Notes: generated from the letters alone by a model not told the origin. 8,675 nucleotides of DNA from JARRLC01 sp037387425 (GCA_037387425.1 JARRLC010000155.1:1-8675); one strand, 5' to 3'. Shown: positions 1 to 5,262, counted from the first letter of the stretch. Numbers and translations are program-made.

Positions 1-2
1 TA

Positions 3-1598
3 TACGGCCTCGACACGCTGCCCGCAAAGGGATGCCCGGTGCTCCTCGTGGAAGGCGAGAGTGATGCGCAAACGCTGTGGCACCACGGTTTCGACGCCGT
101 GGCTGTGCCCGGCGCTGGTAGTTACGCCCCCGGCCGTGACGATAGCGAACTGGACGGCCTCGACATCATCGCATTCATCGAGCCAGATCAGGGCGGCGAA
201 GCACTTATCAAGCAGCTAAACAAATCGCGCCACACATCGCGCATCAAGCTGGCTAAGCTCGACGGCTTCAAGGATGTCAGTGAACTGCACTGCAAAACGC
301 CTGACCGCTTCGACGACATCGTCAAAGCCGCAATTGCAGCTGCCCAGCCGCTTAAGAAGACCACCGAGAAGCCGGTAAAATACGCGTCGTCAACTGAAGA
401 TGGCGGCATTGACTGGATACAGTTGACAGAAAAAGGAGGCGTAAAGGGGCGTTCTCAAAAAAATATCCGGCAATTCATTGACCATGTCGGCTTATCGCTA
501 AGTTATGATGAAATGACCTATCGCTTTTTCTTGACAAGAAATGGAGTCACCAAGTGGATTTCCGATGAAGTTGGTAATGATTTGTGGTTAGAAGCAGATG
601 AACTGGGATTGCCATCACAAAAAGAATTTTTCTTGTCAGTTATCGAACGGATTGCGCGGCAGAATCCCCTCCATCCCATAAGAGATTATCTGGGCAGTCT
701 TCGGTGGGATGGCGTTCCGCGCCTTGATAAGTGGCTACACGACTACCTTGGCGCTAAAGATACTGAATTGAACACAGCGTTTGGTCGTAAACATCTTATC
801 GCCGCTGTGCGGCGCGTCAGACAGCCTGGCTGCAAATACGACACGATGCTTGTTTTGCAGGGGCGTCAGGGACGCGGCAAGTCATCAACCGTCTGCGCGC
901 TATGTCCCGAAGAAGATTATTTCACCGACAACCTCACTCTTGGCGCTGACCAGAAACAAATTATCGAAATCACCACGGGCAAATGGCTGGTTGAACAAGC
1001 CGAATTGGATGGTATGGGCAAGAAAGATGCCTCTACAATCAAGGCGATGATTTCACGGCGGATAGATGGTGCACGTCTTGCATATGGCCGAAGCGGCACA
1101 GAGCGGAGACGGCAATTCGTTTTGTTTGGCACAGTGAATGACCTCCACTTTCTTCGGGACCAAACGGGAAACCGCCGTTTCTGGCCGGTAACGGTAGGAC
1201 ATCCTGCTAATTACGATCCGGATGAAGCGAAGGCGCTTATCGAAAACAACCGTGATCAACTCTGGGCCGAAGCCGCGCATTACGAGGCGCAGGGTGAAAG
1301 CCTCGTGTTGCCGAAAACTTTATGGGCAGTGGCGGCGGAGGCTCAAGGCGAACATCTCGTTATCGATCCGTGGCAAGAACGCATTGAAACGCTTCTGGAT
1401 ACAGGGGAGAACGAGTTTGCGGATGATATTATCCCGACAGACACAGTTTATGGCGCGCTAGGGGTATCGACTGAAAAGCGCAATCCCGTGATCACGCAGC
1501 GGATTGCTAACATTATGGCAAATGCAGGATTTGAACGCGCTCGCCTTCGCATAGGTGAAGGCGGATGCCGAAAGTATGTCTTTCGCCGTATGGAATGA
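3..1598 (+). CDS. Toprim/VapE-type primase-helicase, 5' end missing
   Basis: This is the C-terminal 531 residues of a larger protein. The frame is open to the left edge (YGLDTLPAKGCPV precedes the first GTG at 39), so that GTG is an internal valine. A Toprim fold opens the visible part, with the glutamate in LLVEGESDA and an acidic motif in IIAFIEPDQGG. A VapE-type P-loop domain follows: RDYLGSLRWDGVPRLDKWL, Walker A GRQGRGKSS (about 861-887), an acidic Walker B-like WLVEQAELDG, and the arginine motif GNRRFWPV near 1165-1188. Toprim-VapE fusions are known from phages, satellites, plasmids and integrative elements, where they act as replicative primase/helicase; the missing N-terminus may carry a primase or zinc module. 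The gene ends at TGA 1596-1598. It reads towards the transfer genes but is not in an operon with them. The domain call is firm; the role in replication is inferred from the family. Confidence 0.88.
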   Translation, partial: YGLDTLPAKGCPVLLVEGESDAQTLWHHGFDAVAVPGAGSYAPGRDDSELDGLDIIAFIEPDQGGEALIKQLNKSRHTSRIKLAKLDGFKDVSELHCKTPDRFDDIVKAAIAAAQPLKKTTEKPVKYASSTEDGGIDWIQLTEKGGVKGRSQKNIRQFIDHVGLSLSYDEMTYRFFLTRNGVTKWISDEVGNDLWLEADELGLPSQKEFFLSVIERIARQNPLHPIRDYLGSLRWDGVPRLDKWLHDYLGAKDTELNTAFGRKHLIAAVRRVRQPGCKYDTMLVLQGRQGRGKSSTVCALCPEEDYFTDNLTLGADQKQIIEITTGKWLVEQAELDGMGKKDASTIKAMISRRIDGARLAYGRSGTERRRQFVLFGTVNDLHFLRDQTGNRRFWPVTVGHPANYDPDEAKALIENNRDQLWAEAAHYEAQGESLVLPKTLWAVAAEAQGEHLVIDPWQERIETLLDTGENEFADDIIPTDTVYGALGVSTEKRNPVITQRIANIMANAGFERARLRIGEGGCRKYVFRRME

Positions 1599-1847
1599 TG
1601 CCACAAGTGGCAGAGCACCCCGTCAGCGCTTCTAAGATATTCTCGGCTAGGCTTGATAGCAGCGCTTGCGTGGTGGTTCGCGCAAGTGACGTTGAATGGC
1701 GGGAGTAGAAAGGCATCTGGTGCAGTCCCCCTCCCCACCCACACGCCTCTAATCATCTTCTAAAGTCTTTTGATGTTTTCAATAAGGACAGTAAGGACAC
1801 ATAGAAAAAGACATTGAAAAACAACACTTTTAGCTGTCCTACCTCTT

Positions 1848-1954
1848 GGGACAAAGACAGGGACAAGGGAGGACAGATATGGAATGCGTGAATTGATGAT
1901 TATGACAAAAGTCAGCGAGCTTGCGGTTCCGTTCCGCGTCCCTGTCCTTGTCCC
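1848..1954. repeat. 17-bp inverted repeat within the GGACA cluster
   Basis: The left arm 1848-1864 reads GGGACAAAGACAGGGAC. The right arm 1938-1954 reads GTCCCTGTCCTTGTCCC, whose reverse complement matches the left arm at 16 of 17 positions. The arms are 73 bp apart, too far for an efficient transcript hairpin. Paired binding sites or cruciform extrusion are more plausible. Confidence 0.6.
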
Positions 1955-1959
1955 CGCCA

Positions 1960-1985
1960 TCTGTCCCTAGTGGCTGTGGGACAGA
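1960..1985. repeat. 8-bp perfect hairpin TCTGTCCC/GGGACAGA
   Basis: The arms 1960-1967 and 1978-1985 pair perfectly around a 10-nt loop (TAGTGGCTGT). No T-tract follows, so it is not a typical intrinsic terminator. Both arms are members of the surrounding GGACA/TGTCC family, so the hairpin may simply be a pair of opposed binding sites. Confidence 0.45.
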
Positions 1986-2238
1986 AGAGGAAGCTAACTA
2001 ATTGATATTAAAAATGAAAAAACGCTGTCCCTGCTGTCCGGCCAAAAACGCCTTCAACACTTTAGGAAAAAACACCATTAGCACAAATAAGTGCCAATAA
2101 GTTACATGAAGACAAATACACAACTTATGCGTTTCGTTTTGAAGGGCAATCGATCCGGCAAAAGTTCGTATTGTGGGCTTGCAGGGCCGTAGTCATGGTC
2201 TTATGTCGGATGTATCAGTGCACAGAGAGAAGGGGGCG

Positions 2239-2307
2239 ATGGCTAAACGAGAAATACGCGCTTCCAAATGCGGCTGCGCTTTTTTTCGCGCAGCCGTTTT
2301 GCGTTGA
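2239..2307 (+). CDS. possible 22-aa small ORF (doubtful)
   Basis: An ATG at 2239 follows a strong purine-rich stretch (AGAAGGGGGCG), a good Shine-Dalgarno candidate. The frame gives MAKREIRASKCGCAFFRAAV followed by LR, then TGA at 2305-2307. The last third runs through the GC hairpin at 2271-2296, so transcription and translation would interfere with each other. It could be a remnant of a longer gene, a leader peptide, or chance. I know no family for it. The only support is the ribosome site. Confidence 0.15.
   Translation: MAKREIRASKCGCAFFRAAVLR
2271..2296. terminator. GC-rich hairpin, probable terminator of the leftward tra operon
   Basis: CGGCTGCGC (2271-2279) and GCGCAGCCG (2288-2296) form a perfect 9-bp stem with an 8-nt T-rich loop. 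It sits about 20 bp beyond the stop codon of the last leftward gene, the normal place for a terminator. On the plus strand it is followed by TTTT; on the minus strand the trailing sequence (CATTTGG) is a poor U-tract. It may therefore terminate rightward transcripts better, or serve both directions in this convergent gap. Confidence 0.5.
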
Positions 2308-2316
2308 GGTGATGTG

Positions 2317-3306
2317 TCAGCTTCTCCCGCGCGCCACTGCCTGTTCCTGATTTTGTTCGCGTGCCTGGGTGTAGAAGCCATGCTCTATTGCACCCATCGC
2401 TGCTTCTTTGCTGAACCATTCCTCATTGGTGCCGGTCATCGCGTTAGCGATACCGTTTGCGAGCTTGTCGTCAACTGCTGAATCATTCCGCAAGCCCTCG
2501 AATGCGGTGTGGAATAGCTCTTCATTGCTCCCGGCACGCCGCAGAGCGCTCACATGATGGTCATGGATAAGCGCTACGGCCCACATCTCAGCTTCGACGT
2601 AGCCTGCGGTCAGTAAACACGAAACAGGGGCATGAAAGGCGGTTGGTACGCCAGCCTCAACCGCAGCTTGGCTGTAATCCAGGCGGTATCGGTTCGCATC
2701 ATAATCATAGCTATCTTCGCGAACTTGGAATGTGGTTATGTAGGCGCGGGCAAGCGCTAAAGCCCCCTGGTCAAGTTCGGGAGTAGACGCCTGTTTATGG
2801 TGTTCGTCAGTCTGCTGCTGAAAAGTGTCAGTCTGCTGCTGAAAAGTTCTCCAATGTGCCGCCATCCGGCTTATATCGCTTACGTTGCGATAGATGCTGT
2901 GTTGCCCTGTCGGGCCGTCCATAACGAACTTATCGCCCTCAAAGCGTGCCTGCGCGCCGCGGTAATCCAAGCTATCCATAACCTCGTTGAGATCGGGATG
3001 CTTGGTGCGATCAGCTATTGCCCGCAATATGGCGCGGTTAATCGCAACGCTACGTTCTGTTGTTTGCAAGAAACGAAATCCAGAGAACTGCCCATCAACC
3101 AAAAGCAATTCGTCCCACTGTCCTTCGGTATCCCGATAGATGACAGGCTGATTGATAAGCTCAACGCCTGTAGAAGTCAGTTCGGTAATAACCGCCTCTG
3201 CATCGTTTGTGACACTTGGGGCGCCGCCTTCGTCAATAATACAGACAACGCCATCGGTGATGGTGTGACTATAGTTAGCGCGTGCAATGCGATTACTCTG
3301 TTCCAT
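2317..3306 (-). CDS. unrecognised 329-aa protein, last gene of the traKLM operon
   Basis: I do not recognise this protein family. The chosen start is ATG at 3306, preceded by AGAGGA; an upstream in-frame ATG at 3399 would overlap TraM and lacks that support. The product starts MEQSNRIARANYSHTITDG. It has no visible signal peptide, membrane helix or nucleotide-binding motif and looks soluble and acidic. It appears to have two parts: a mixed alpha/beta-looking N-terminal half (about 1-150) and a more helical C-terminal half (about 175-329), joined by a polar, Q-rich linker. The linker holds an exact duplication of TFQQQTD (residues 154-160 and 161-167). The gene begins 26 bp after the traM stop, so it should be co-transcribed with traK-L-M. 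This placement suggests an accessory transfer, entry or regulatory role, but that is inference from position only. Confidence 0.75.
   Translation of the reverse strand: MEQSNRIARANYSHTITDGVVCIIDEGGAPSVTNDAEAVITELTSTGVELINQPVIYRDTEGQWDELLLVDGQFSGFRFLQTTERSVAINRAILRAIADRTKHPDLNEVMDSLDYRGAQARFEGDKFVMDGPTGQHSIYRNVSDISRMAAHWRTFQQQTDTFQQQTDEHHKQASTPELDQGALALARAYITTFQVREDSYDYDANRYRLDYSQAAVEAGVPTAFHAPVSCLLTAGYVEAEMWAVALIHDHHVSALRRAGSNEELFHTAFEGLRNDSAVDDKLANGIANAMTGTNEEWFSKEAAMGAIEHGFYTQAREQNQEQAVARGRS
2806..2847 (-). repeat. exact 21-bp tandem duplication inside the unknown gene
   Basis: Units 2806-2826 and 2827-2847 are identical, 21 bp each and in frame. They encode TFQQQTD twice in the linker of the 329-aa protein. 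Complete identity, including third codon positions, points to a recent slippage or duplication event and makes copy number a possible polymorphism between relatives. Confidence 0.95.
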
Positions 3307-3309
3307 GTT

Positions 3310-3315
3310 TCCTCT
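3310..3315 (-). promoter_or_regulatory. ribosome binding site deciding the start of the 329-aa gene
   Basis: On the minus strand AGAGGA lies 3 nt before ATG 3306 (GAGG core 4 nt before). The spacing is short but usable. The alternative ATG at 3399 lies within traM coding sequence. This supports the 329-residue product over a 360-residue one. Confidence 0.6.
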
Positions 3316-3332
3316 AAACGCACACTGAAGGT

Positions 3333-3812
3333 TTAACCGGTCGCGAACACGACCAGAATTGTTGCTATGGCGGCGGCAACCGCGAATCCTGCCGCCCACT
3401 GGGCAATCCGCGTGGCAGCCGTTGCACGATCTGCGGCGGCACGCGCCTCGGCGAGCCTGGCAGCGAGCGCGGCGTTTATTTCTTTTGCGGCATCAGTTGC
3501 GGCGCTGCGTAACTGCGCTTCGACATGCGTGGCAGCGGCCGTGATGATGTTCTCGCCGATCGTCTTTGCCGCCGCCGTATGCTGAGCCATACCGGCGGCC
3601 ATTTCGTCCTGGACGGCGGTTACGGCGACGCGCATCTCCTGGAGCGCGCGCTTCAGCACGATCTCGTTGAGCGTGATCGTCATGAACACCGGATCGTCGC
3701 GGCCGATCAGAACGCCGTGGCGTTTCGCCACTTCGCCAATCAGCCGCTCGATTTCCAGCCTCTGCTCAGGGGCATGCGCCTCAAAGGGCTGCTTGGAGTT
3801 GGTTAAAGACAT
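3333..3812 (-). CDS. traM: TraM-like conjugal transfer protein, membrane-anchored
   Basis: This 159-aa protein resembles IncP TraM, which is about 145 aa. The diagnostic N-terminal part is IERLIGEVAKRHGVLIGRDDP (residues about 21-41), followed by FMTITLNEIVLKRAL. A long alanine-rich, probably coiled-coil helix fills residues about 55-135. A single hydrophobic helix at the extreme C-terminus (about 137-158, AAGFAVAAAIATILVVFATG) should anchor it in the inner membrane with the bulk in the cytoplasm. In the IncP system TraM is needed for efficient transfer but its biochemical role is unclear. The start ATG 3812 lies 32 nt inside the end of traL and has only a weak Shine-Dalgarno, so translation is probably coupled to traL. 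The high GC and Ala content fit the coil. Gene order traK-traL-traM supports the name. Confidence 0.8.
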   Translation of the reverse strand: MSLTNSKQPFEAHAPEQRLEIERLIGEVAKRHGVLIGRDDPVFMTITLNEIVLKRALQEMRVAVTAVQDEMAAGMAQHTAAAKTIGENIITAAATHVEAQLRSAATDAAKEINAALAARLAEARAAADRATAATRIAQWAAGFAVAAAIATILVVFATG

Positions 3813-4536
3813 CTCGGCGCACCAAAGTCAGGCGTTGCTTGGCCATCAGCCGGGTTTCCGGATCGTTGATGGCCTCCTCGAACGTCTGTTGACGTTTCAT
3901 CATGTCGGTGACGTCGGCGCCGAAGGTTGCAACCGTGCGCTGAGGCAAATGGATGATCGCGTGAATGCGATGACGGTATGCCTCATACACCGCCATTTGT
4001 TCGAACGCCTTGCCGTCGGGCGCAATGATCGGCCCGAAATGCTCGTTCTTCCACACGACCAGCATCACGCTTTCCGGCAATTGCGCCGCCAGGTCTTTGA
4101 AGTCGCTGAGCGTTTCGATGAGGCTGGCGCCGCCGGTAACGATGGCGTGCACGACAACTTCCTTGCCGTGCGCCTCGATAGTCGGGATCACATCGTTTTC
4201 GAGTAAGTAGTTGGCAAACACCGTATAGGTGGAAGCCCCGGTATCGAGGATGATGTGGGCGTCTTCGTTGAGCAGCGGGTCCATGACTTCGTCGAGGCGG
4301 CGCTCATCGATGGTCTGGCCGTCGCGCATCTCGATACGCTTTACATCCAATGCCTTAAACCCGGAAAACGTCGCCGTGGTAGCGTCGGCATCAAAACACA
4401 AAACCGGGTCGCCTTTGGATTTCAGGAACTGGCTGACAAAAATCGAGATCAAGGATTTTCCGACGCCGCCCTTTGGGTTCAAGGCGAGGTGGACCTGCCT
4501 GGGGGCAGACTGAACTTCGAGTTCGGGCATTGACAT
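3781..4536 (-). CDS. traL: TraL-like ParA/MinD-family ATPase
   Basis: This 251-aa protein belongs to the SIMIBI/ParA-MinD ATPases and matches IncP TraL (about 241 aa) in layout. The deviant Walker A KGGVGKS is at residues 22-28 in HLALNPKGGVGKSL. The family pattern continues with LCFDADATTATFSGFKALDV, a switch-like HIILDTGAS, then VVHAIVTGG and VMLVVWKNEHFGPI. IncP TraL contributes to transfer efficiency; a positioning or assembly role like that of other ParA relatives is inferred. No partner ParB-like gene is adjacent, which argues against a plasmid partition ATPase. The start ATG 4536 is 8 nt after a near-perfect AGGAGGG, better than in-frame starts further upstream (4641) that would overlap traK. 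The traK stop codon overlaps this ribosome site. Confidence 0.86.
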   Translation of the reverse strand: MSMPELEVQSAPRQVHLALNPKGGVGKSLISIFVSQFLKSKGDPVLCFDADATTATFSGFKALDVKRIEMRDGQTIDERRLDEVMDPLLNEDAHIILDTGASTYTVFANYLLENDVIPTIEAHGKEVVVHAIVTGGASLIETLSDFKDLAAQLPESVMLVVWKNEHFGPIIAPDGKAFEQMAVYEAYRHRIHAIIHLPQRTVATFGADVTDMMKRQQTFEEAINDPETRLMAKQRLTLVRRDVFNQLQAAL

Positions 4537-4544
4537 AGCGGATT

Positions 4545-4551
4545 CCCTCCT
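4545..4551 (-). promoter_or_regulatory. strong ribosome binding site of traL overlapping the traK stop
   Basis: On the minus strand AGGAGGG ends 8 nt before ATG 4536. The TAG stop of traK (4552-4550) overlaps its first bases, so ribosomes finishing traK arrive on the traL initiation site. This fixes the traL start. Confidence 0.8.
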
Positions 4552-4936
4552 AGAATAGCTCATCCTTGCGGGTGTGAGCGGCGGTTGGATCGAAGACGAA
4601 CTTTTTGGATGTCGTGGCGGGGGTGACGATCGGGCCGCCATGCCGCCTGGCAGGCGCTGTATCAGGTGCGCGAACCGGCTGGCGATGCACGACGCGCGGA
4701 GAAACGGTCGTGGTCATATCCGATTCATTGCTGTTTTTTGTTTCGCTCGAAATATATCGGTTTACGTATCTAGTAAAGTGCGAATAACTAATGCCAAGTG
4801 AGCTGGCACGATTGGTATAAATAGCCGCAAGCGTGTGACCATCCGCCATTTCAGCTTTGATTGCTGACAAGGCTGCAAGGAATGCTGCTTTGCCATTACG
4901 CTTCGTTTTTGGTTTTGCAGAAGATGCGTTTGACAT
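4550..4936 (-). CDS. traK: TraK-like oriT-binding protein
   Basis: This 128-aa basic protein is close in length to IncP TraK (134 aa) and sits in the same place: first gene of the leftward operon beside oriT. The N-terminal half (KRNGKAAFLAALSAIKAEMADGHTLAAIYTN, shown here only in outline, through SHFTRYVNRYI) looks like the helical DNA-binding part, with the IncP-like pattern of a graded response helix followed by SYSHFTRYV. A disordered, Arg/Pro/Thr-rich linker follows, then the conserved C-terminal signature KKFVFDPTAAHTRKDELF. In RK2, TraK binds and wraps the intrinsically bent DNA on its own side of nic and helps expose the nick site. The start ATG 4936 gives the family length, but its Shine-Dalgarno is weak; a GTG some seven codons upstream is an alternative. 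Confidence 0.78.
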   Translation of the reverse strand: MSNASSAKPKTKRNGKAAFLAALSAIKAEMADGHTLAAIYTNRASSLGISYSHFTRYVNRYISSETKNSNESDMTTTVSPRVVHRQPVRAPDTAPARRHGGPIVTPATTSKKFVFDPTAAHTRKDELF

Positions 4937-4985
4937 AAAGCTTAAGCAACGCCTCACAATTACTAACTCTACACTGTTTTTATAG

Positions 4986-5014
4986 AATTTATGTGCGTCG
5001 CTAGCTGCGTGCAA
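4986..5014 (-). promoter_or_regulatory. candidate traK operon promoter
   Basis: On the minus strand, TTGCAC (5014-5009) and TAAATT (4991-4986) are spaced by 17 bp, giving a start point about 40 bp before the traK ATG. Both hexamers are imperfect matches to sigma-70 consensus. The promoter would abut the first decamer of the oriT array (5021-5030), so TraK binding there could repress its own operon. This is a visual match only. Confidence 0.28.
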
Positions 5015-5020
5015 ACGTTT

Positions 5021-5110
5021 TAATGCAACTTAGATCAACTTAAGTGAAATTAATGCAAACTAATGCAATTTAACGCAACTTAATGCAACTTAATGCAACT
5101 TAATGCAATT
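5021..5110 (+). repeat. left decamer array, nine TAATGCAACT-like units
   Basis: Nine contiguous 10-bp units run without a register slip: 5021 TAATGCAACT, 5031 TAGATCAACT, 5041 TAAGTGAAAT, 5051 TAATGCAAAC, 5061 TAATGCAATT, 5071 TAACGCAACT, 5081 and 5091 TAATGCAACT, 5101 TAATGCAATT. Units two and three are diverged. A 10-bp period puts every unit on about the same face of the helix, and the A/T runs recur with it, as in intrinsically curved DNA. The position, on the traK side of nic, is where RK2 TraK binds. Confidence 0.93.
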
Positions 5111-5120
5111 CTCAGGCGTT

Positions 5121-5160
5121 TTGCATTAAATTGCATTAAGTTGCATTGTTTTGCATAGAA
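5121..5160 (-). repeat. right decamer array, four inverted units
   Basis: Four units of the same decamer in the opposite orientation follow a unique 10-bp block (CTCAGGCGTT, 5111-5120): 5121 TTGCATTAAA, 5131 TTGCATTAAG, 5141 TTGCATTGTT, 5151 TTGCATAGAA. A degenerate fifth begins at 5161 (TTGCTTCGCT). Together with the left array this makes a large inverted repeat: 5082-5108 and 5121-5147 are 27-bp arms with one mismatch and a 12-nt loop. The right block ends about 20 bp from nic. Confidence 0.92.
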
Positions 5161-5161
5161 T
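5156..5161 (+). promoter_or_regulatory. candidate -10 element for traJ-traI-traG
   Basis: TAGAAT matches the sigma-70 -10 consensus at five of six positions. The nearest TTG-type -35 (TTGCAT, 5131-5136) is 19 bp away and a weak match. If real, the promoter would overlap the inverted decamers and the transcript would cross the nic and TraJ-site region, allowing relaxosome proteins to control traJ expression. Low certainty. Confidence 0.2.
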
Positions 5162-5173
5162 TGCTTCGCTTTT

Positions 5174-5192
5174 GCTGGCAAGATGTGTGAAG
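5174..5192 (-). other. relaxase nic site
   Basis: On the minus strand the sequence is CTTCACACATCTTG|CCAGC, with the predicted nick between 5179 and 5178. RK2 is TTCACCTATCCTG|CCCGG, and the IncP/MOBP consensus is about YATCYTG|Y. The match includes the adjoining TTCAC, which in RK2 is part of the TraJ-site repeat arm. The cleaved phosphodiester is predicted by analogy. Confidence 0.75.
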
Positions 5193-5206
5193 TTGGCCAA
5201 CTTCAC
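5187..5206. promoter_or_regulatory. perfect 20-bp palindrome, probable TraJ-binding site
   Basis: GTGAAGTTGGCCAACTTCAC is a perfect palindrome with 10-bp arms and no loop, starting 8 bp from nic. RK2 has the same outer GTGAAG/CTTCAC arms, but separated by a longer GC-rich core. TraJ of RK2 binds one arm near nic. A dyad without spacer fits a ribbon-helix-helix protein such as the adjacent TraJ. It could equally work as the inverted repeat used for strand termination. Confidence 0.75.
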
Positions 5207-5216
5207 GGGGAAAGAG

Positions 5217-5242
5217 CCTTATTCGCCTGATGGCTCAACGGG
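5217..5242. promoter_or_regulatory. RK2-like conserved oriT blocks on the traJ side
   Basis: CCTTATTCGC (5217-5226) and GCTCAACGGG (5233-5242) are identical to blocks at the same relative place in RK2 oriT as I remember it, although the spacer between them is shorter here. Neither is coding if traJ starts at 5263. A short GAGCC/GGCTC inverted repeat (5214-5236) spans the first block. Their function in RK2-type oriTs is not clear to me. Confidence 0.6.
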
Positions 5243-5251
5243 GGCTACGCC

Positions 5252-5258
5252 AAGGAAG
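5252..5258 (+). promoter_or_regulatory. ribosome binding site deciding the traJ start
   Basis: AAGGAAG lies just before GTG 5263 (AAGGA core 6 nt away). The in-frame ATG at 5230 has no purine-rich sequence before it and falls in conserved oriT sequence. This favours the GTG start. Confidence 0.75.
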
Positions 5259-5262
5259 ACGA

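Larger units (their letters stand above)
1786..2039. repeat. GGACA/TGTCC word cluster (iteron-like)
   Basis: Twelve copies of one pentamer occur in about 255 bp. GGACA starts at 1786, 1795, 1849, 1861, 1871 and 1979; TGTCC starts at 1835, 1943, 1949, 1962, 2026 and 2035. About 0.5 would be expected by chance over both orientations. Many copies extend to GGGACA or CTGTCCC. The spacing is irregular, so this is not a classical iteron array. The cluster lies next to a probable replication gene and an AT-rich stretch, which makes a replication origin or protein-binding region possible, but nothing here proves it. Confidence 0.5.
1599..2316. other. 718-bp intergenic region, repeat-rich
   Basis: No convincing protein gene lies here. 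The stretch separates the rightward Toprim-VapE gene from the 3' end of the leftward tra operon, so it is a convergent 3'-3' gap. It holds a small inverted repeat directly after the stop codon (TGCCAC/GTGGCA, 1599-1612), a hairpin-capable CTTGCG/CGCAAG pair (1665-1686), the GGACA/TGTCC cluster (1786-2039), an AT-rich stretch (about 1994-2135), a doubtful 22-codon ORF and a strong GC hairpin. Longer minus-strand reading frames in 1448-1960 are compositionally odd (arginine- and proline-rich) with no recognisable motif. I regard them as chance. Confidence 0.6.
5021..5242. other. oriT: origin of transfer (oriT), IncP/MOBP type
   Basis: The region lies between divergent traK and traJ, as in RK2. 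It contains, from the traK side to the traJ side, a phased decamer array, a nic sequence, a palindrome abutting nic, and two blocks identical to RK2 oriT as I recall it (reading the minus strand, CCCGTTGAGC and GCGAATAAGG). The polarity also agrees: the nicked strand enters on the traJ side and leaves towards traK. TraJ, TraK and TraI encoded alongside are the expected relaxosome proteins. I am confident in the location; the exact functional boundaries cannot be read from sequence. Confidence 0.85.

Noticed and set aside
39..41. GTG 39 as start of the Toprim-VapE protein
   Set aside because: The frame stays open to the left edge with family-like sequence, and this GTG is inside the first Toprim strand.
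1665..1686. tRNA-like or attachment-site hairpin after the Toprim-VapE gene
   Set aside because: It is only a 6-bp CTTGCG/CGCAAG pair with a 10-nt loop. No cloverleaf, CCA end or duplicate copy is visible in the window.
2797..3336. Plus-strand 179-codon reading frame opposite the unknown gene
   Set aside because: It is antisense to a gene with a good ribosome site and operon placement, and shows no motif of its own.
3667..4206. Plus-strand 179-codon reading frame opposite traM/traL
   Set aside because: It is antisense to clearly recognisable TraL and TraM and crosses both.
4537..4641. Longer TraL beginning at ATG 4641
   Set aside because: The extra 35 residues are Ser/Pro/Arg-rich and overlap traK; ATG 4536 has an AGGAGGG site and gives the family length.
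5021..5110. Replication iterons (oriV)
   Set aside because: No replication initiator is adjacent, and the array lies between traK and traJ next to a recognisable nic, so an oriT role is more likely. A dual role cannot be excluded.
5021..5170. CRISPR-like array
   Set aside because: The units are 10 bp, contiguous and without unique spacers. Position and content fit oriT protein-binding repeats.
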